Origin: Salsuginibacillus kocurii DSM 18087
GTDB taxonomy: Bacteria > Bacillota > Bacilli > Bacillales > Marinococcaceae
Reading direction: 5' to 3'
Assembly: GCF_000377705.1 (NCBI RefSeq)
Contig: NZ_KB898634.1
Span: forward strand, 1 to 64,000
Length of the DNA: 64,000 nt
The notes beneath the pieces are model-generated. The model searched no databases, had not been told where the DNA came from, and worked only from the letters and a program-made list of their open reading frames with translations. This document shows positions 1 through 8,076 of this stretch, piece after piece. The position numbers and the translations under genes were made by a program. The stretch's first letter is position 1. Every line of letters starts with the position of its first letter.

Positions 1-125
1 ACCCGTCCGCCGCTCGATCCACAGGTGTCACCCCGAAGGGATCAACCTGCTTCACGCGCTCGACTTGCATGTATTAGGCATGCCGCCAGCGTTCGTCCTG
101 AGCCAGGATCAAACTCTCCGAAGCA
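1..125 (-). rRNA. 16S ribosomal RNA, 5' end (partial)
   Basis: Read on the minus strand, positions 120 to 60 hold the universal 16S start region (GAGAGTTTGATCCTGGCTCAG-type box at about 99-119, then the conserved stretch leading to the V1 helix). The gene continues past the left edge, so only about 125 bases are present. The mature 5' end is placed near 120-125 by comparison with Bacillus 16S; the exact base cannot be fixed. Upstream (123-136 and 141-177) are two hairpins, a 5 bp stem with a four-base loop and a larger imperfect GC-rich stem, that belong to the precursor leader. Confidence 0.95.
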
Positions 126-306
126 CAGGGATGTGCAAGTGCCGACGTTGCGACAGGACGTCGCGACGTTAGTCGGCCTTCCTTAACACTTACCTGCGTA
201 ATTTCGAAGCGATTTGACTCGCTCTCATATAAACTATCAATTAAAATTGACAGGCGCTTTCTTTCATTCAGTTTTCAAAGGGCGAATTCTTGTCGAGACA
301 ACTAAC

Positions 307-335
307 ATTGTAACTCAACTGTGCATATCTGTCAA
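307..335 (-). promoter_or_regulatory. rRNA operon promoter P2 (sigma-A)
   Basis: On the minus strand a consensus -35 TTGACA (330-335) is separated by exactly 17 bases from TACAAT (307-312). It lies about 180 bases upstream of the 16S start, as expected for a proximal rrn promoter. Confidence 0.8.
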
Positions 336-424
336 TACTCCTTCTTGTGTTTGCCGGATGTCCGGAGTCACTCAATGGAAGTATTGATACATTTTTTAGC
401 CCGCTATTTTAAGCGGCAAAAAAT

Positions 425-454
425 AATATATCACCTGCATTTCATTTGGTCAAC
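425..454 (-). promoter_or_regulatory. rRNA operon promoter P1 (sigma-A)
   Basis: Minus strand TTGACC (449-454), an 18 base spacer and TATATT (425-430), about 120 bases upstream of P2. Tandem promoters are typical of Bacillus rrn operons. The region between them is AT-rich. Confidence 0.6.
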
Positions 455-460
455 ACTTTT

Positions 461-679
461 TTATCCTTTTTTTAAAATGGAAGGATAACGATAATAATCT
501 TCAGGAGGTGTTAGTCTTTTGTACAGGGATAACAATAACTCATACTTCTCTTTCATCACGGTTTTTACATAATCATCAATTCGTTCGTCCTCGACGTCCA
601 ATAGGATTTCTTCCATCTCTCGTTTCAATAGGTATTCTATTTCTTTTTGTTCTTTATAATTTAACAGTAGGCCAATCAC
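461..679 (-). CDS. Small charged protein upstream of the rRNA operon
   Basis: A 72-residue protein with a GTG start at 679. AGGAGG lies at 686-691, six bases away, which makes it a convincing gene. It is almost wholly predicted helix, rich in Glu, Lys and Leu, with no cysteine and no membrane segment; the C-terminus ends in a Lys-Lys-Gly. I do not recognise a named family; short Bacillus proteins of this composition are usually annotated as hypothetical. Its stop codon lies only a few bases from the -35 of rrn P1, so transcription would run into the rRNA operon. It is divergent from pdaB. Confidence 0.65.
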   Translation of the reverse strand: MIGLLLNYKEQKEIEYLLKREMEEILLDVEDERIDDYVKTVMKEKYELLLSLYKRLTPPEDYYRYPSILKKG

Positions 680-793
680 AGAAAAACCTCCTGATTTTTA
701 GACTTAGCTGAAGAGATCCTCCCCATATATACACATATCTTGTCCTCCCGAGCATAAACTTATGCGAAGACTCGTTTTCTAGGGAGGTATGAT

Positions 794-1546
794 GTGAAAA
801 GGACACCTGTTTTTTCTCAACTTAAAACTGCTTTTGTTCTTGTAGTATGTTCGATCGCTGCAGCAAGCTGGATATATCTCTCTCAACCAGTTGTCGAAGT
901 GACAACCTCCGAGGCGTTAGACGGTGCCATTTCTTCAGTAGAAACAGATGAAAAAAAAGTAGCGCTCACCTTTAATGTCGGTTGGGGGGATACCAACCCT
1001 GAAGCAATTTTGAATGTATTAACTGAAAATAACGTAGAAGAGAGCACCTTTTTTCTTTCAGGTGCATGGGCTGAACGACATCCTGACCTCGTTGAAGCAC
1101 TTGCAGAAGCGTCATATGAAATTGGTAATCATGGTTACCAATATAAGCCCTATTTAACCTGGGAAACCGACGACATGGTAGCCGACATGAGAAAAAGCCA
1201 TAACGTACTAGCTGATTTATCTGATGAAGAACCCCGTTTCTTCAGGCCTCCTGCAGCAGAAATGAATTCCAACGTACTCGAAGCGTCCAAGCAACTAAAT
1301 TACCCATTAATTCAGTGGAGTATTGATGGGAAAGATTGGATGAACCCAGGTGTAGAACAAATTGTAGCTGATATAAGGGGCTCTCTGGAACCGGGTGGGG
1401 TGTTAATGTTTGATGCTTCTGATGGGTCGAAACAATTAGAAAAAGCGTTACCTCAAATTCTTCAAGAATTGAATGAGCAAAATTACGAAATTGTCTCCAT
1501 AGAAGAACTAATCCACTTAGCCGATGTGGAAATTGAAGAATTATAA
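794..1546 (+). CDS. pdaB: PdaB-type polysaccharide deacetylase-like sporulation protein
   Basis: A 250-residue protein, close to the 254 of B. subtilis PdaB, which is needed to maintain spores after late sporulation. GTG start at 794 with AGGGAGGT six bases upstream; an ATG two bases earlier is out of frame. A signal anchor spans about residues 11-30 and a NodB-type fold follows. The motif-1 position usually held by Asp is Asn61 (TFNVGWGD), the zinc site reads H113-G-Y-Q-Y117 instead of HxxxH, and motif 3 is RFFRPP at 148-153. The metal site is therefore non-canonical and activity is doubtful. The gene sits between the small protein at 461-679 and kbaA, as in B. subtilis. Confidence 0.9.
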   Translation: MKRTPVFSQLKTAFVLVVCSIAAASWIYLSQPVVEVTTSEALDGAISSVETDEKKVALTFNVGWGDTNPEAILNVLTENNVEESTFFLSGAWAERHPDLVEALAEASYEIGNHGYQYKPYLTWETDDMVADMRKSHNVLADLSDEEPRFFRPPAAEMNSNVLEASKQLNYPLIQWSIDGKDWMNPGVEQIVADIRGSLEPGGVLMFDASDGSKQLEKALPQILQELNEQNYEIVSIEELIHLADVEIEEL

Positions 1547-1582
1547 GAAGAGTCCTTCCTAATCAGCATATTTTGTACCAAA

Positions 1583-1622
1583 AACCGGCACGCCAAATGG
1601 CATGCCGGTTTGCTTATTTTTT
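1583..1622 (+). terminator. Intrinsic terminator of pdaB
   Basis: Twelve-base stem (1583-1594 with 1599-1610, one G-T pair) with an AAAT loop, then a T-rich run. The T-run is at the same time the antisense of the last codons of kbaA, which is convergent. Confidence 0.85.
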
Positions 1623-2339
1623 CTTCTTCTTTTTCTTTTTTGATTGGTTCGGGTTTTTCGTTTTAACCTCGCCTACTTTTTTGGCGTTGTTATCTGCTTC
1701 TTTTCGTACGCCATCCTCTCCTTCGGGCTTTTCATACAAACGGTGTAAGAGTAAAAGCTGCCAGGAATTAGCGGCAAGAAGTGGAGATAAATAAATCCAG
1801 AGCCATTTTGAATTGTTGACTTCCTCCACCGTTAAAGCAGGTATCCATTCAATAGTAGTAATCACATACATAAAGAAAAGAGCTGGAACAAACGCAGAGC
1901 GATTCGTTTCTTTCATTTTCCAATATGCAATAATTAGAGCAAACACAAGCAATAATATTGGCATTATAAAATAGCCAGCTAATGTCTCGCCCGGTTCAGC
2001 ATAGGCCCAATAGCGCAGGAAGATTAAGTCGAAAAAAACAAATGCTATCAGAACCCATTGGATCCAGTTCCAGAGGCGAACTGACTTAAAAAGGCTCAAC
2101 GCAAAACGATGAACGGTCAGGTAGGCAAAAAAGCCCATTTGCGCCACCACACTAATGGCTGCGCTAATACCGAGCATCCAAATAACTCCTAAAATAAAAT
2201 TAAGCGGTCCTTCGCCAAGGTACATGTCTAAGTCAATTAAAACCCCGACGACAGCTCCCGCTATGGAACCAATTACAATTGTCGTCCAGAACCAAAAAAC
2301 GATTTTTCGTGTATTCAATGGAATCGTGCCCCCATCCAT
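1614..2339 (-). CDS. kbaA: KbaA, membrane activator of the KinB sporulation kinase pathway
   Basis: An integral membrane protein of about 240 residues with six or so hydrophobic segments between residues 10 and 195. KbaA is needed for KinB signalling into the phosphorelay in B. subtilis, where it is about 198 residues. Here the C-terminus is longer and ends in a run of eight lysines. The longest frame starts with ATG at 2339 without a Shine-Dalgarno site; TTG at 2318 (codon 8) has ATGGGGGC ten bases upstream and is a likely true start. Position between gerD and pdaB matches B. subtilis. The lysine tail is coded by the sequence opposite the T-run of the pdaB terminator. Confidence 0.85.
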   Translation of the reverse strand: MDGGTIPLNTRKIVFWFWTTIVIGSIAGAVVGVLIDLDMYLGEGPLNFILGVIWMLGISAAISVVAQMGFFAYLTVHRFALSLFKSVRLWNWIQWVLIAFVFFDLIFLRYWAYAEPGETLAGYFIMPILLLVFALIIAYWKMKETNRSAFVPALFFMYVITTIEWIPALTVEEVNNSKWLWIYLSPLLAANSWQLLLLHRLYEKPEGEDGVRKEADNNAKKVGEVKTKNPNQSKKKKKKKK

Positions 2340-2783
2340 AGTTCAAATCATGTCTGCCATGCTCGATTGTATCAACCCCGCTCAAAAAAAACTAGCATTC
2401 CTTGCTTTCCGCATATTTTGTTCGCACAAACTTCATATTAAGAAAAGCGGAGGCAGCTTGGGTAAACACCGCAGATTTTCAATTTTTGCAGCGCGGTCGT
2501 AGTTTGAATCCACGGATCCGAAGAAAAAACAGGGTGGAGTTGACCCCTTATATTAACGGCCATCTCTTCCGTTATTTTTATAAATGGCTTAATTTCGAAA
2601 AATAACGGCTCTCATGTTCGTTACTCACCAATATGCTTATGCTGCTTAAAACGCAAAGCGTTTGCAAGTAACGGGGGACTCAATCAACTTCTTCTCCTTT
2701 AGCCTGGCCTGTTTTATGTAGTTATTAACCGTAATACCACTTATTTACTATATAGTCATACAAACTACAAAGGAGGTGGAGAG
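2340..2783. other. Intergenic region kbaA-gerD
   Basis: No convincing gene. It holds AAGCGGAGGC at about 2446-2455, a word common in Bacillus intergenic repeats, and a perfect 11-base inverted repeat CCGTTATTTTT/AAAAATAACGG (2569-2579 and 2598-2608), with a further TTAACGG at 2553. Kba and gerD are divergent, so both promoters should lie here. I could not find a convincing sigma-A or sigma-G site for either. Confidence 0.5.
2569..2608. repeat. Inverted repeat, 11 bp arms
   Basis: CCGTTATTTTT at 2569-2579 is perfectly inverted at 2598-2608, with an 18-base AT-rich centre. It could be a hairpin, a remnant of a small palindromic repeat, or a regulatory site between the divergent kbaA and gerD. 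Confidence 0.6.
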
Positions 2784-3455
2784 ATGAAAAAACAAATCGA
2801 ACTTTTGGCTGCAGTCTTAATGCTCGTGTTACTTGGAAGTTGCGCCCCTGAAGCCGAAGGTACTCAAGCTCAGCATATGGATTATGAGCAATCTAAAGAA
2901 ATGATGGTGGACTTGTTAAAGTCTGACCAAGCCAAAGGTGCATTGCTTGAGGTATTAGAAGAAGAAGAATTTCAACAAGCGCTCGTGTTAAACCAGCCTG
3001 TTGTAAAGGATGCAATTGAAGATCAGCTTTTATCTGAAGAGGGCAAGCAGTTTTGGAAGCACGCTTTTAACGATCCAGAATTTAGCGCTACTATGGCTAA
3101 AAGCATGGAAGAAGAACATGAGCAATTATTAAATGACTTAATGAAAGAACCTGAATATAGGCAAAGAATGACAGAAATCCTAGCCGATCAAGAAATGAGT
3201 GACGTTTTTTTTGACATGATGAAAACGTCGGAATATCGGCAATTAATCATGGATGTGATGGCAGAAGCGCTCGAAGCTCCGCACTTCCGCCTCAAAGTTC
3301 AAGAACTCTTACTTCAGCAGGCCGATGAAATTGCTGAGGAAGGGGATACAGAGGATCATGAAGGGGAAGAAGAAGGGGATGAGGATGAAGAAGAGGAAGA
3401 CGAAACCGAAGAAGAGGAGGACGAACCTGTTGAGTTTGAAGGCGATGAGAGCTAA
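2784..3455 (+). CDS. gerD: GerD, spore germination lipoprotein
   Basis: A 223-residue lipoprotein: signal peptide with lipobox LLGSC and lipidated Cys20, ATG start preceded by AAGGAGGTGG. GerD forms a trimeric helical scaffold on the outer face of the spore inner membrane and clusters germinant receptors into the germinosome. The helical core at about residues 25-165 shows the repeated MxxxLxxPEYRQ-like heptads typical of the family. B. subtilis GerD is about 185 residues; this one adds an acidic Glu/Asp tail from about residue 170, which suits a halophile or alkaliphile. It lies next to kbaA as expected and is convergent with the gene at 3467, with only 11 bases between stop codons and no terminator. 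Confidence 0.9.
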   Translation: MKKQIELLAAVLMLVLLGSCAPEAEGTQAQHMDYEQSKEMMVDLLKSDQAKGALLEVLEEEEFQQALVLNQPVVKDAIEDQLLSEEGKQFWKHAFNDPEFSATMAKSMEEEHEQLLNDLMKEPEYRQRMTEILADQEMSDVFFDMMKTSEYRQLIMDVMAEALEAPHFRLKVQELLLQQADEIAEEGDTEDHEGEEEGDEDEEEEDETEEEEDEPVEFEGDES

Positions 3456-3466
3456 AAGTAGCCGGT

Positions 3467-4549
3467 TTATTTGAATTTTTTCATGAAGCGAGTATCAATT
3501 CTGTCCTTTAGTCGCCAAGAAAGACGCCCAATGAACGAACGTCCTCCGTATAACAGGAGGGCTTTTCTTTTGCCAAGCGATATAATCGCTAAATATCTCT
3601 CCTGAGGCCGGTAGGGGCGCAGAGAGTGACGGCGGAGTCGCCTTAATAAGTTTTCATGCAAGACAGGCGTGTGACTAAGTGCATAAACACCGTTCTTTGG
3701 CAGGTCCGGATGCGATTGGACTGTGATGCAATCGCCAGCCCCAAATATATCAGGGTCTTCAATAGATTGAAGGGTGTGCTTGACAGGCAAAAAACCATCT
3801 TCACCGGCAAGGTCTGCATTGGCAAACAAAGGCGGAGCACCACTTCCAGCAAGCCAGATGGCTTTATCATACGGAATCTTTTCTTGGCGCGTAATTAAGG
3901 AACTCGGGGTCATTTCTTTCACCGCTGCTTGTTCATAAAGCTGGACGCCTGCACGTTCTAATTCATTCTTCAGCAATGCCTTGTCTTCTTCTCTTAAGTC
4001 CTCCATTATTTCTCCTTTGGTAAGAAGTGAGGTTGTTTGATAACTGCCATGTTTTTCATTGTAGGATTGAAATGCAAAGGCAACTTCTACGCCTGCAGCT
4101 CCGCCTCCTACAATAGCCAGGTTTTTAGCACCTTTCACCTGCTGGACCACAGTAGGCAAGCGATGGGTCGGTTTTATCGTATGAGCGTATTGCTCAGCTC
4201 CAGGTACGTGTTCCCACGCAGCGCTTGAGCCTATATTAAACGAAAGAAGGTCATAGGAAACGACACTCCCTCCTTCGGTATGGAGCTCTTTTCGTTGCGG
4301 GTATAGTTGTGAGACTGCATCCTCAATAAAGCGAATGCCGGCTTTTTCACAGAGGCGTTTCACATCAATTCTTATCTCCGGTTCACTATAGAGGCCTTCA
4401 ATAAACCCTGCGTACATACCTGAATAGTATTGATAACGCGACGGTGAAATAAGCATCCACTCTGCTTCACGCACTGATTTCTTCATTTCTTTTCTAAGTA
4501 ATGAAACATGGGCATGGCCCGCTCCTACTAATACGACCCTGGCAACCAT
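3467..4549 (-). CDS. NAD(P)/FAD-dependent oxidoreductase, SelD N-terminal-fusion type
   Basis: A 360-residue pyridine nucleotide-disulfide family flavoprotein. N-terminal Rossmann motif VGAGHAH at residues 8-14 binds FAD, a second GGGAAG motif at 148-153 binds NAD(P)H, and GAGD at 270-273 contacts flavin. The GxGHAHV form is typical of the family that is found fused to selenophosphate synthetase SelD in other bacteria and is related to NDH-2 and sulfide:quinone reductases. No CxxxxC redox pair is seen. It is the last gene of the YnjB-type operon, separated from the disulfide reductase by a decayed gene. Substrate unknown; a quinone or sulfur/selenium species is a guess. Confidence 0.8.
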   Translation of the reverse strand: MVARVVLVGAGHAHVSLLRKEMKKSVREAEWMLISPSRYQYYSGMYAGFIEGLYSEPEIRIDVKRLCEKAGIRFIEDAVSQLYPQRKELHTEGGSVVSYDLLSFNIGSSAAWEHVPGAEQYAHTIKPTHRLPTVVQQVKGAKNLAIVGGGAAGVEVAFAFQSYNEKHGSYQTTSLLTKGEIMEDLREEDKALLKNELERAGVQLYEQAAVKEMTPSSLITRQEKIPYDKAIWLAGSGAPPLFANADLAGEDGFLPVKHTLQSIEDPDIFGAGDCITVQSHPDLPKNGVYALSHTPVLHENLLRRLRRHSLRPYRPQERYLAIISLGKRKALLLYGGRSFIGRLSWRLKDRIDTRFMKKFK

Positions 4550-4598
4550 CGACTCACCTCGGTTTGTGTTTTAGGCGGTTTTCTAAAAGATTGTTGTT

Positions 4599-4907
4599 TT
4601 ACAAAAAGAACGGAACCTCTTTGCATACATTCCAGACGGAGGCTTTCACTGCAGGCACAAGCGTGACGCCGGCATCCTCTAACCGCGTTTTAGGTCGCCG
4701 TGTCTTCTTTGCCGCAAGAACAAGTGCATGTTCTCGGGAAACCCTAGCTGCGGGATCTTACCCAGCCTCGCCTGTTGTCCCGCTAGCATGTCCGCTATTC
4801 TTGTATAAACGTCAACGATTACACAAACTGCCTTGTTTAAAAGTCAGAAATAAGTGTGGGCTGTCATGTAAAACTCTGTACCCACTTCTTTCTCTTCCTG
4901 TTTTCAT
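4599..4907 (-). pseudogene. Frameshifted remnant of a roughly 100-residue protein
   Basis: The gap between the two flavoproteins shows protein-like reading frames that break off. An ATG at 4907 overlaps the upstream stop (TGATG) and runs 31 codons to a TGA at 4812-4814. A second frame, open from 4843 to 4682, reads VDVYTRIADMLAGQQARLGK. A third, open from 4757 to 4599, reads ALVLAAKKTRRPKTRLEDAG and ends VPFFL at a TAA. Joining them needs two frame changes, near 4820 and 4757. I cannot name the family. The operon position and coupled start suggest a once functional gene; sequencing error is an alternative. Confidence 0.5.
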
Positions 4908-6349
4908 CAACGGAGAATTTTAGACAACCTCTTCATCCAGCGCGAAGATTTTCCGGCAAATAAAACATCCCGCCAATACTGGTCGGCTATTTGTTTTACA
5001 ATTTCTCCTCTGGCTGGATATGGATAAATGGCATTTGCTAATGTTCTAAGCGGCTGTTTGGAAGCATGGAGCTGCACCATTTCCTGCATCCAGTCCCCTG
5101 CATTTTCTCCGCACGCGTGCGCTCCGAGTAAGTATCCTTTTTCGTCGGTAATAACTTTTACAAACGCTTCTGTCTTCTGTTCTGCAATCATACGGTCTAC
5201 CCGCTCTCCATTATTTCGGTAGATACGTATTTTATCCTGGTCGTAAGTTTTTAATGCTTCTTCTTCGGTTAAACCAAAATGAAATAAGGAAGGGTCAGTA
5301 TAATAGCTCCAAGCCATGCCCTCGTCCTTCACCTGTCGTTTTAAACCAAAAGCCAAATTTCCTACTACAGTCTGTGCTTCAAGTCCTGCTCGGTGGGTGA
5401 ACGGATAAGCTCCTGTCACATCCCCCACGGCAAAAATGTGTTTTTGCGATGTTTGCATGGTCTTTTTGACAGCAAGCGAGCCGTCTTCATTCACAGCCAC
5501 GCCTGCTTTTTCTAGCTCTAGCGTATCTGTATTTGGCTGCCGTCCTACTGCACTAAAAAAAACATCTGCAGCGATTGTCTTCTCCTTGCCGTTGTTCTTA
5601 TTAGCGAGGACAAAGTCATAACCCTCCGCCTGGGAACGGATGGCAACCACTTGTTGGTTCAAATGGAGATGCAGTTCATGCTGTAGTTGCTGTTGCACTT
5701 TCTCAGCCACTTCCGGCTCTTCATTAGGAAAAAGGTGGGGATGCGGATCAACAATATGTACTTCCGTCCCAAACCGGGCCAGTGCCTGAGCAATCTCCAT
5801 TCCAACTGGGCCGCCTCCAGCTACCACCATCCGTTTAGGGACTTGCTCAAGGTTATACACCGTTCGGTTCGTTAACACGGGCACCTCTTGAATACCCGGG
5901 ATTTCTGGTACGACTGGTCTAGAGCCAGTAGCGATTACCAAACGTTCTGCTTTTAATTCGAACGCTCCATTCACTATTATGTTTCGCTTATTTTTAAACG
6001 TCGCTTCTCCAGTGAAAACGTCTACTCCTAGTTCTTCAAAGCGGGCTGCATCATCATGCGCTTGGATATGAGAGCGGGCCTCTTCAATTCGCCGTCTCGC
6101 TTCCTTAAAGTCAGGAGCTCCAACCGTACCCATTCCGAAGGCATAGCTTGCTGTTTTGGCGGTGTATACTTCCTTTGCGGAAGCGATCAGTGCTTTTGAA
6201 GGTACGCATCCGTAGTGAAGGCAATCCCCACCCAACTGTTCGCTTTTATCAATGAGAGCCACCTTTATGCCAAAGGATGCTGCCCCTGCAGCTACTGTTA
6301 ACCCTCCTGCACCACCGCCAATTACGATCAATTCATACTTTTTTTTCAT
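4907..6349 (-). CDS. Mercuric reductase-like FAD-dependent disulfide reductase
   Basis: A 480-residue class I flavin disulfide reductase. Starting from the ATG at 6349, whose upstream AGGGGAGG supports it over longer in-frame starts, it has FAD motif GGGAGG (11-16), the redox cysteine pair GGDC(43)LHYGC(48)VPSKAL, an NAD(P)H-binding GGGPVG motif near 175 and FAVGD near 310. The C-terminal interface domain has IYPYPARGE where lipoamide dehydrogenases carry the catalytic His-Glu, and no terminal Cys pair as in true MerA, so it is neither a standard Lpd nor a proven mercuric reductase. It overlaps the TVP38-family gene by 17 bases; the two families often occur together or fused. Confidence 0.85.
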   Translation of the reverse strand: MKKKYELIVIGGGAGGLTVAAGAASFGIKVALIDKSEQLGGDCLHYGCVPSKALIASAKEVYTAKTASYAFGMGTVGAPDFKEARRRIEEARSHIQAHDDAARFEELGVDVFTGEATFKNKRNIIVNGAFELKAERLVIATGSRPVVPEIPGIQEVPVLTNRTVYNLEQVPKRMVVAGGGPVGMEIAQALARFGTEVHIVDPHPHLFPNEEPEVAEKVQQQLQHELHLHLNQQVVAIRSQAEGYDFVLANKNNGKEKTIAADVFFSAVGRQPNTDTLELEKAGVAVNEDGSLAVKKTMQTSQKHIFAVGDVTGAYPFTHRAGLEAQTVVGNLAFGLKRQVKDEGMAWSYYTDPSLFHFGLTEEEALKTYDQDKIRIYRNNGERVDRMIAEQKTEAFVKVITDEKGYLLGAHACGENAGDWMQEMVQLHASKQPLRTLANAIYPYPARGEIVKQIADQYWRDVLFAGKSSRWMKRLSKILR

Positions 6350-7034
6350 GTTCTTTTTCCTCCCCTTGTTCTGCTCTCGTCTCATCAGGCACATGCATCG
6401 TCGTTCGTTTTCGTAAAAACAAACGCAAGCCAACCGGAAGCAGCATGACGAGTAGAAAAACGATAAGGGTCCACATGATTAAGGCAGGATCACCTTCTAC
6501 AATCGTGCTGCCAGCCATCGTATAAGCGACTGCTCCAGGCAAAAGGCCAAACATGGTACCAAACAAAAATGGAAAAAACCGCACCTTCGATATACCTGCT
6601 AAATAACTGACAGCGTCAAAGTTAAGGACAGGAATTAACCGAATAGCGAGCATGTAAAAAAAGCCGTGCTGTTCCATTTGATTTTGCAACGTTTTATAGC
6701 GCCCTGTCCATTCACGTTGAACAATACTTGCGCCAAACCAACGTGACAAGCTAAAGGCAAGGGCAGCACTGCCGAGCGCTCCTGCTACATTTAGAAAAAA
6801 GCCCCAAAATCCAAAAGCTAATCCGCCTGCCATCGAAAAAATAGAGGCTGGAAACAATACGAGCGGACGCAGCGTGTAGAGAATTACATATATTAACGGC
6901 GCCCATATCCCAAAGTTAAGAATCCAATCGCGCAACACCTCAGGTTCAAACACAAGATCATCCCGGTATAACCACCCGGCCGCAAGAGCAGCTACAATTA
7001 GAGCAATGAATAGCAGCAGCTTGAGCCGATTCAT
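6333..7034 (-). CDS. TVP38/TMEM64 (DedA-related) membrane protein
   Basis: A 233-residue polytopic membrane protein of the VTT/DedA superfamily. The conserved core includes GGLAFGFWGFFLNVAGALGS (about 90-109) and the motif RLIPVLNFDAVSYLAG (about 142-157), with about six hydrophobic segments and an Arg-rich, Glu-rich cytoplasmic tail. Family members are implicated in lipid scrambling and, in E. coli YdjX/YdjZ, are coded beside ynjBCD. The ATG overlaps the stop of the upstream ATPase gene (ATGA), showing translational coupling. Confidence 0.85.
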   Translation of the reverse strand: MNRLKLLLFIALIVAALAAGWLYRDDLVFEPEVLRDWILNFGIWAPLIYVILYTLRPLVLFPASIFSMAGGLAFGFWGFFLNVAGALGSAALAFSLSRWFGASIVQREWTGRYKTLQNQMEQHGFFYMLAIRLIPVLNFDAVSYLAGISKVRFFPFLFGTMFGLLPGAVAYTMAGSTIVEGDPALIMWTLIVFLLVMLLPVGLRLFLRKRTTMHVPDETRAEQGEEKEHEKKV

Positions 7035-8071
7035 ATCTCGTTTTCTCCAACAAAAGCAGGCTTTGGATCATCAGAAAAAGAACTGCAGCCTCCATTTAAC
7101 GGCTGAAGTGCAGATTCCTCTGCCCACACCCATACGTTTGCTCCAACCTTTAATTCACCCGCTGCCGGCAATATCACGTCTTGCTTATCTGTAAACAGTT
7201 GCAGGCCAAGAAACACTTGACCATGGCGACGAAAGCAGTGCGTTACCGTTCCTTCCTGGATATAATAAGCTGACTCGGGCAACTGAGCCTTGTGCAAAAC
7301 TACTGAGAGATTAGCGGCGCTGATAAATGTTCGATTTTCAAGTACAATACCCTCTCCGATTAAGTTGGCAACTTCAAGATTTTCGGGGCTCTCTGTCAAT
7401 TCAGCAGGCTTACCGCTTGAAAGTACAGTTCCCCGCGCCATGACGAAAATCCGGTCTCCCATTAACATTGCTTCCTCCCGGTCATGGGTGACAAAAAGAG
7501 CGGTGACGCCTTCTTCTTTTAATACCCCTTTCACCCATGTTCGCATCATACGGCGCAACGATTCATCCAAACGAGCAAATGGTTCATCCAGAAGCAGCAA
7601 GCTTGGCTTCGTAATCAACGCTCTGGCCAGCGCAATACGCTGCTGTTCTCCGCCCGAGCATTGATGCGGATATCGATTGGCGTGCTCCACCATGTCTACT
7701 TTTTTTAAATAGTAAAGGCCTTCACGCTCGCGTTCTTGTTTGTTGTAACGGCGTACACGCAAGCCATACGTGACGTTTTCTAGCACAGTCATGTGCGGAA
7801 AAAGCAAAGAGTCTTGAAACATAAGAACGATTGGCCGTTTCTTGGCCGACCAATTGGAAATGTCCTGCTGGTCGAGTTCAAGCTGAACCGCTGTACATGA
7901 TTCTATGCCGGCTATACATTGTAGCAGGGTTGATTTCCCAGCTCCGGAAGCCCCCATGACACTTACAATTTCCCCTTTCTTAACCGAAAAACTAACCTCG
8001 TTTAACACGTTCCCCTTCTGATACGTTTTGTTTAATTTTTGAATCGATAGTGCTTGCACCAATTCAGTCAC
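7031..8071 (-). CDS. ABC transporter ATP-binding protein, YnjD-like
   Basis: A 346-residue importer-type ATPase. Walker A GASGAGKST (40-48), Q-loop Gln near 86, signature CSGGEQQ (138-144, Cys instead of the usual Leu), Walker B LLLLDEP (158-164) and H-loop His196. The part after about 235 is a C-terminal regulatory domain with a TOBE-like fold, as in the iron, thiamine and spermidine families. It pairs with the two permeases at 8077-9740. The substrate cannot be read from the sequence. Confidence 0.85.
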   Translation of the reverse strand: MTELVQALSIQKLNKTYQKGNVLNEVSFSVKKGEIVSVMGASGAGKSTLLQCIAGIESCTAVQLELDQQDISNWSAKKRPIVLMFQDSLLFPHMTVLENVTYGLRVRRYNKQEREREGLYYLKKVDMVEHANRYPHQCSGGEQQRIALARALITKPSLLLLDEPFARLDESLRRMMRTWVKGVLKEEGVTALFVTHDREEAMLMGDRIFVMARGTVLSSGKPAELTESPENLEVANLIGEGIVLENRTFISAANLSVVLHKAQLPESAYYIQEGTVTHCFRRHGQVFLGLQLFTDKQDVILPAAGELKVGANVWVWAEESALQPLNGGCSSFSDDPKPAFVGENEI

Positions 8072-8076
8072 CTCAT

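Noticed and set aside
2700-2783. Sigma-G promoter upstream of gerD (CATACAA at 2757-2763)
   Set aside because: No acceptable -35 element is found at 17-18 bases upstream, so it is not called even though gerD is a forespore gene in B. subtilis.
4501-4923. 140-codon open frame on the plus strand
   Set aside because: It is antisense to the start of the SelD-type oxidoreductase and the decayed gene, has no Shine-Dalgarno site, and its amino acid composition is not protein-like.
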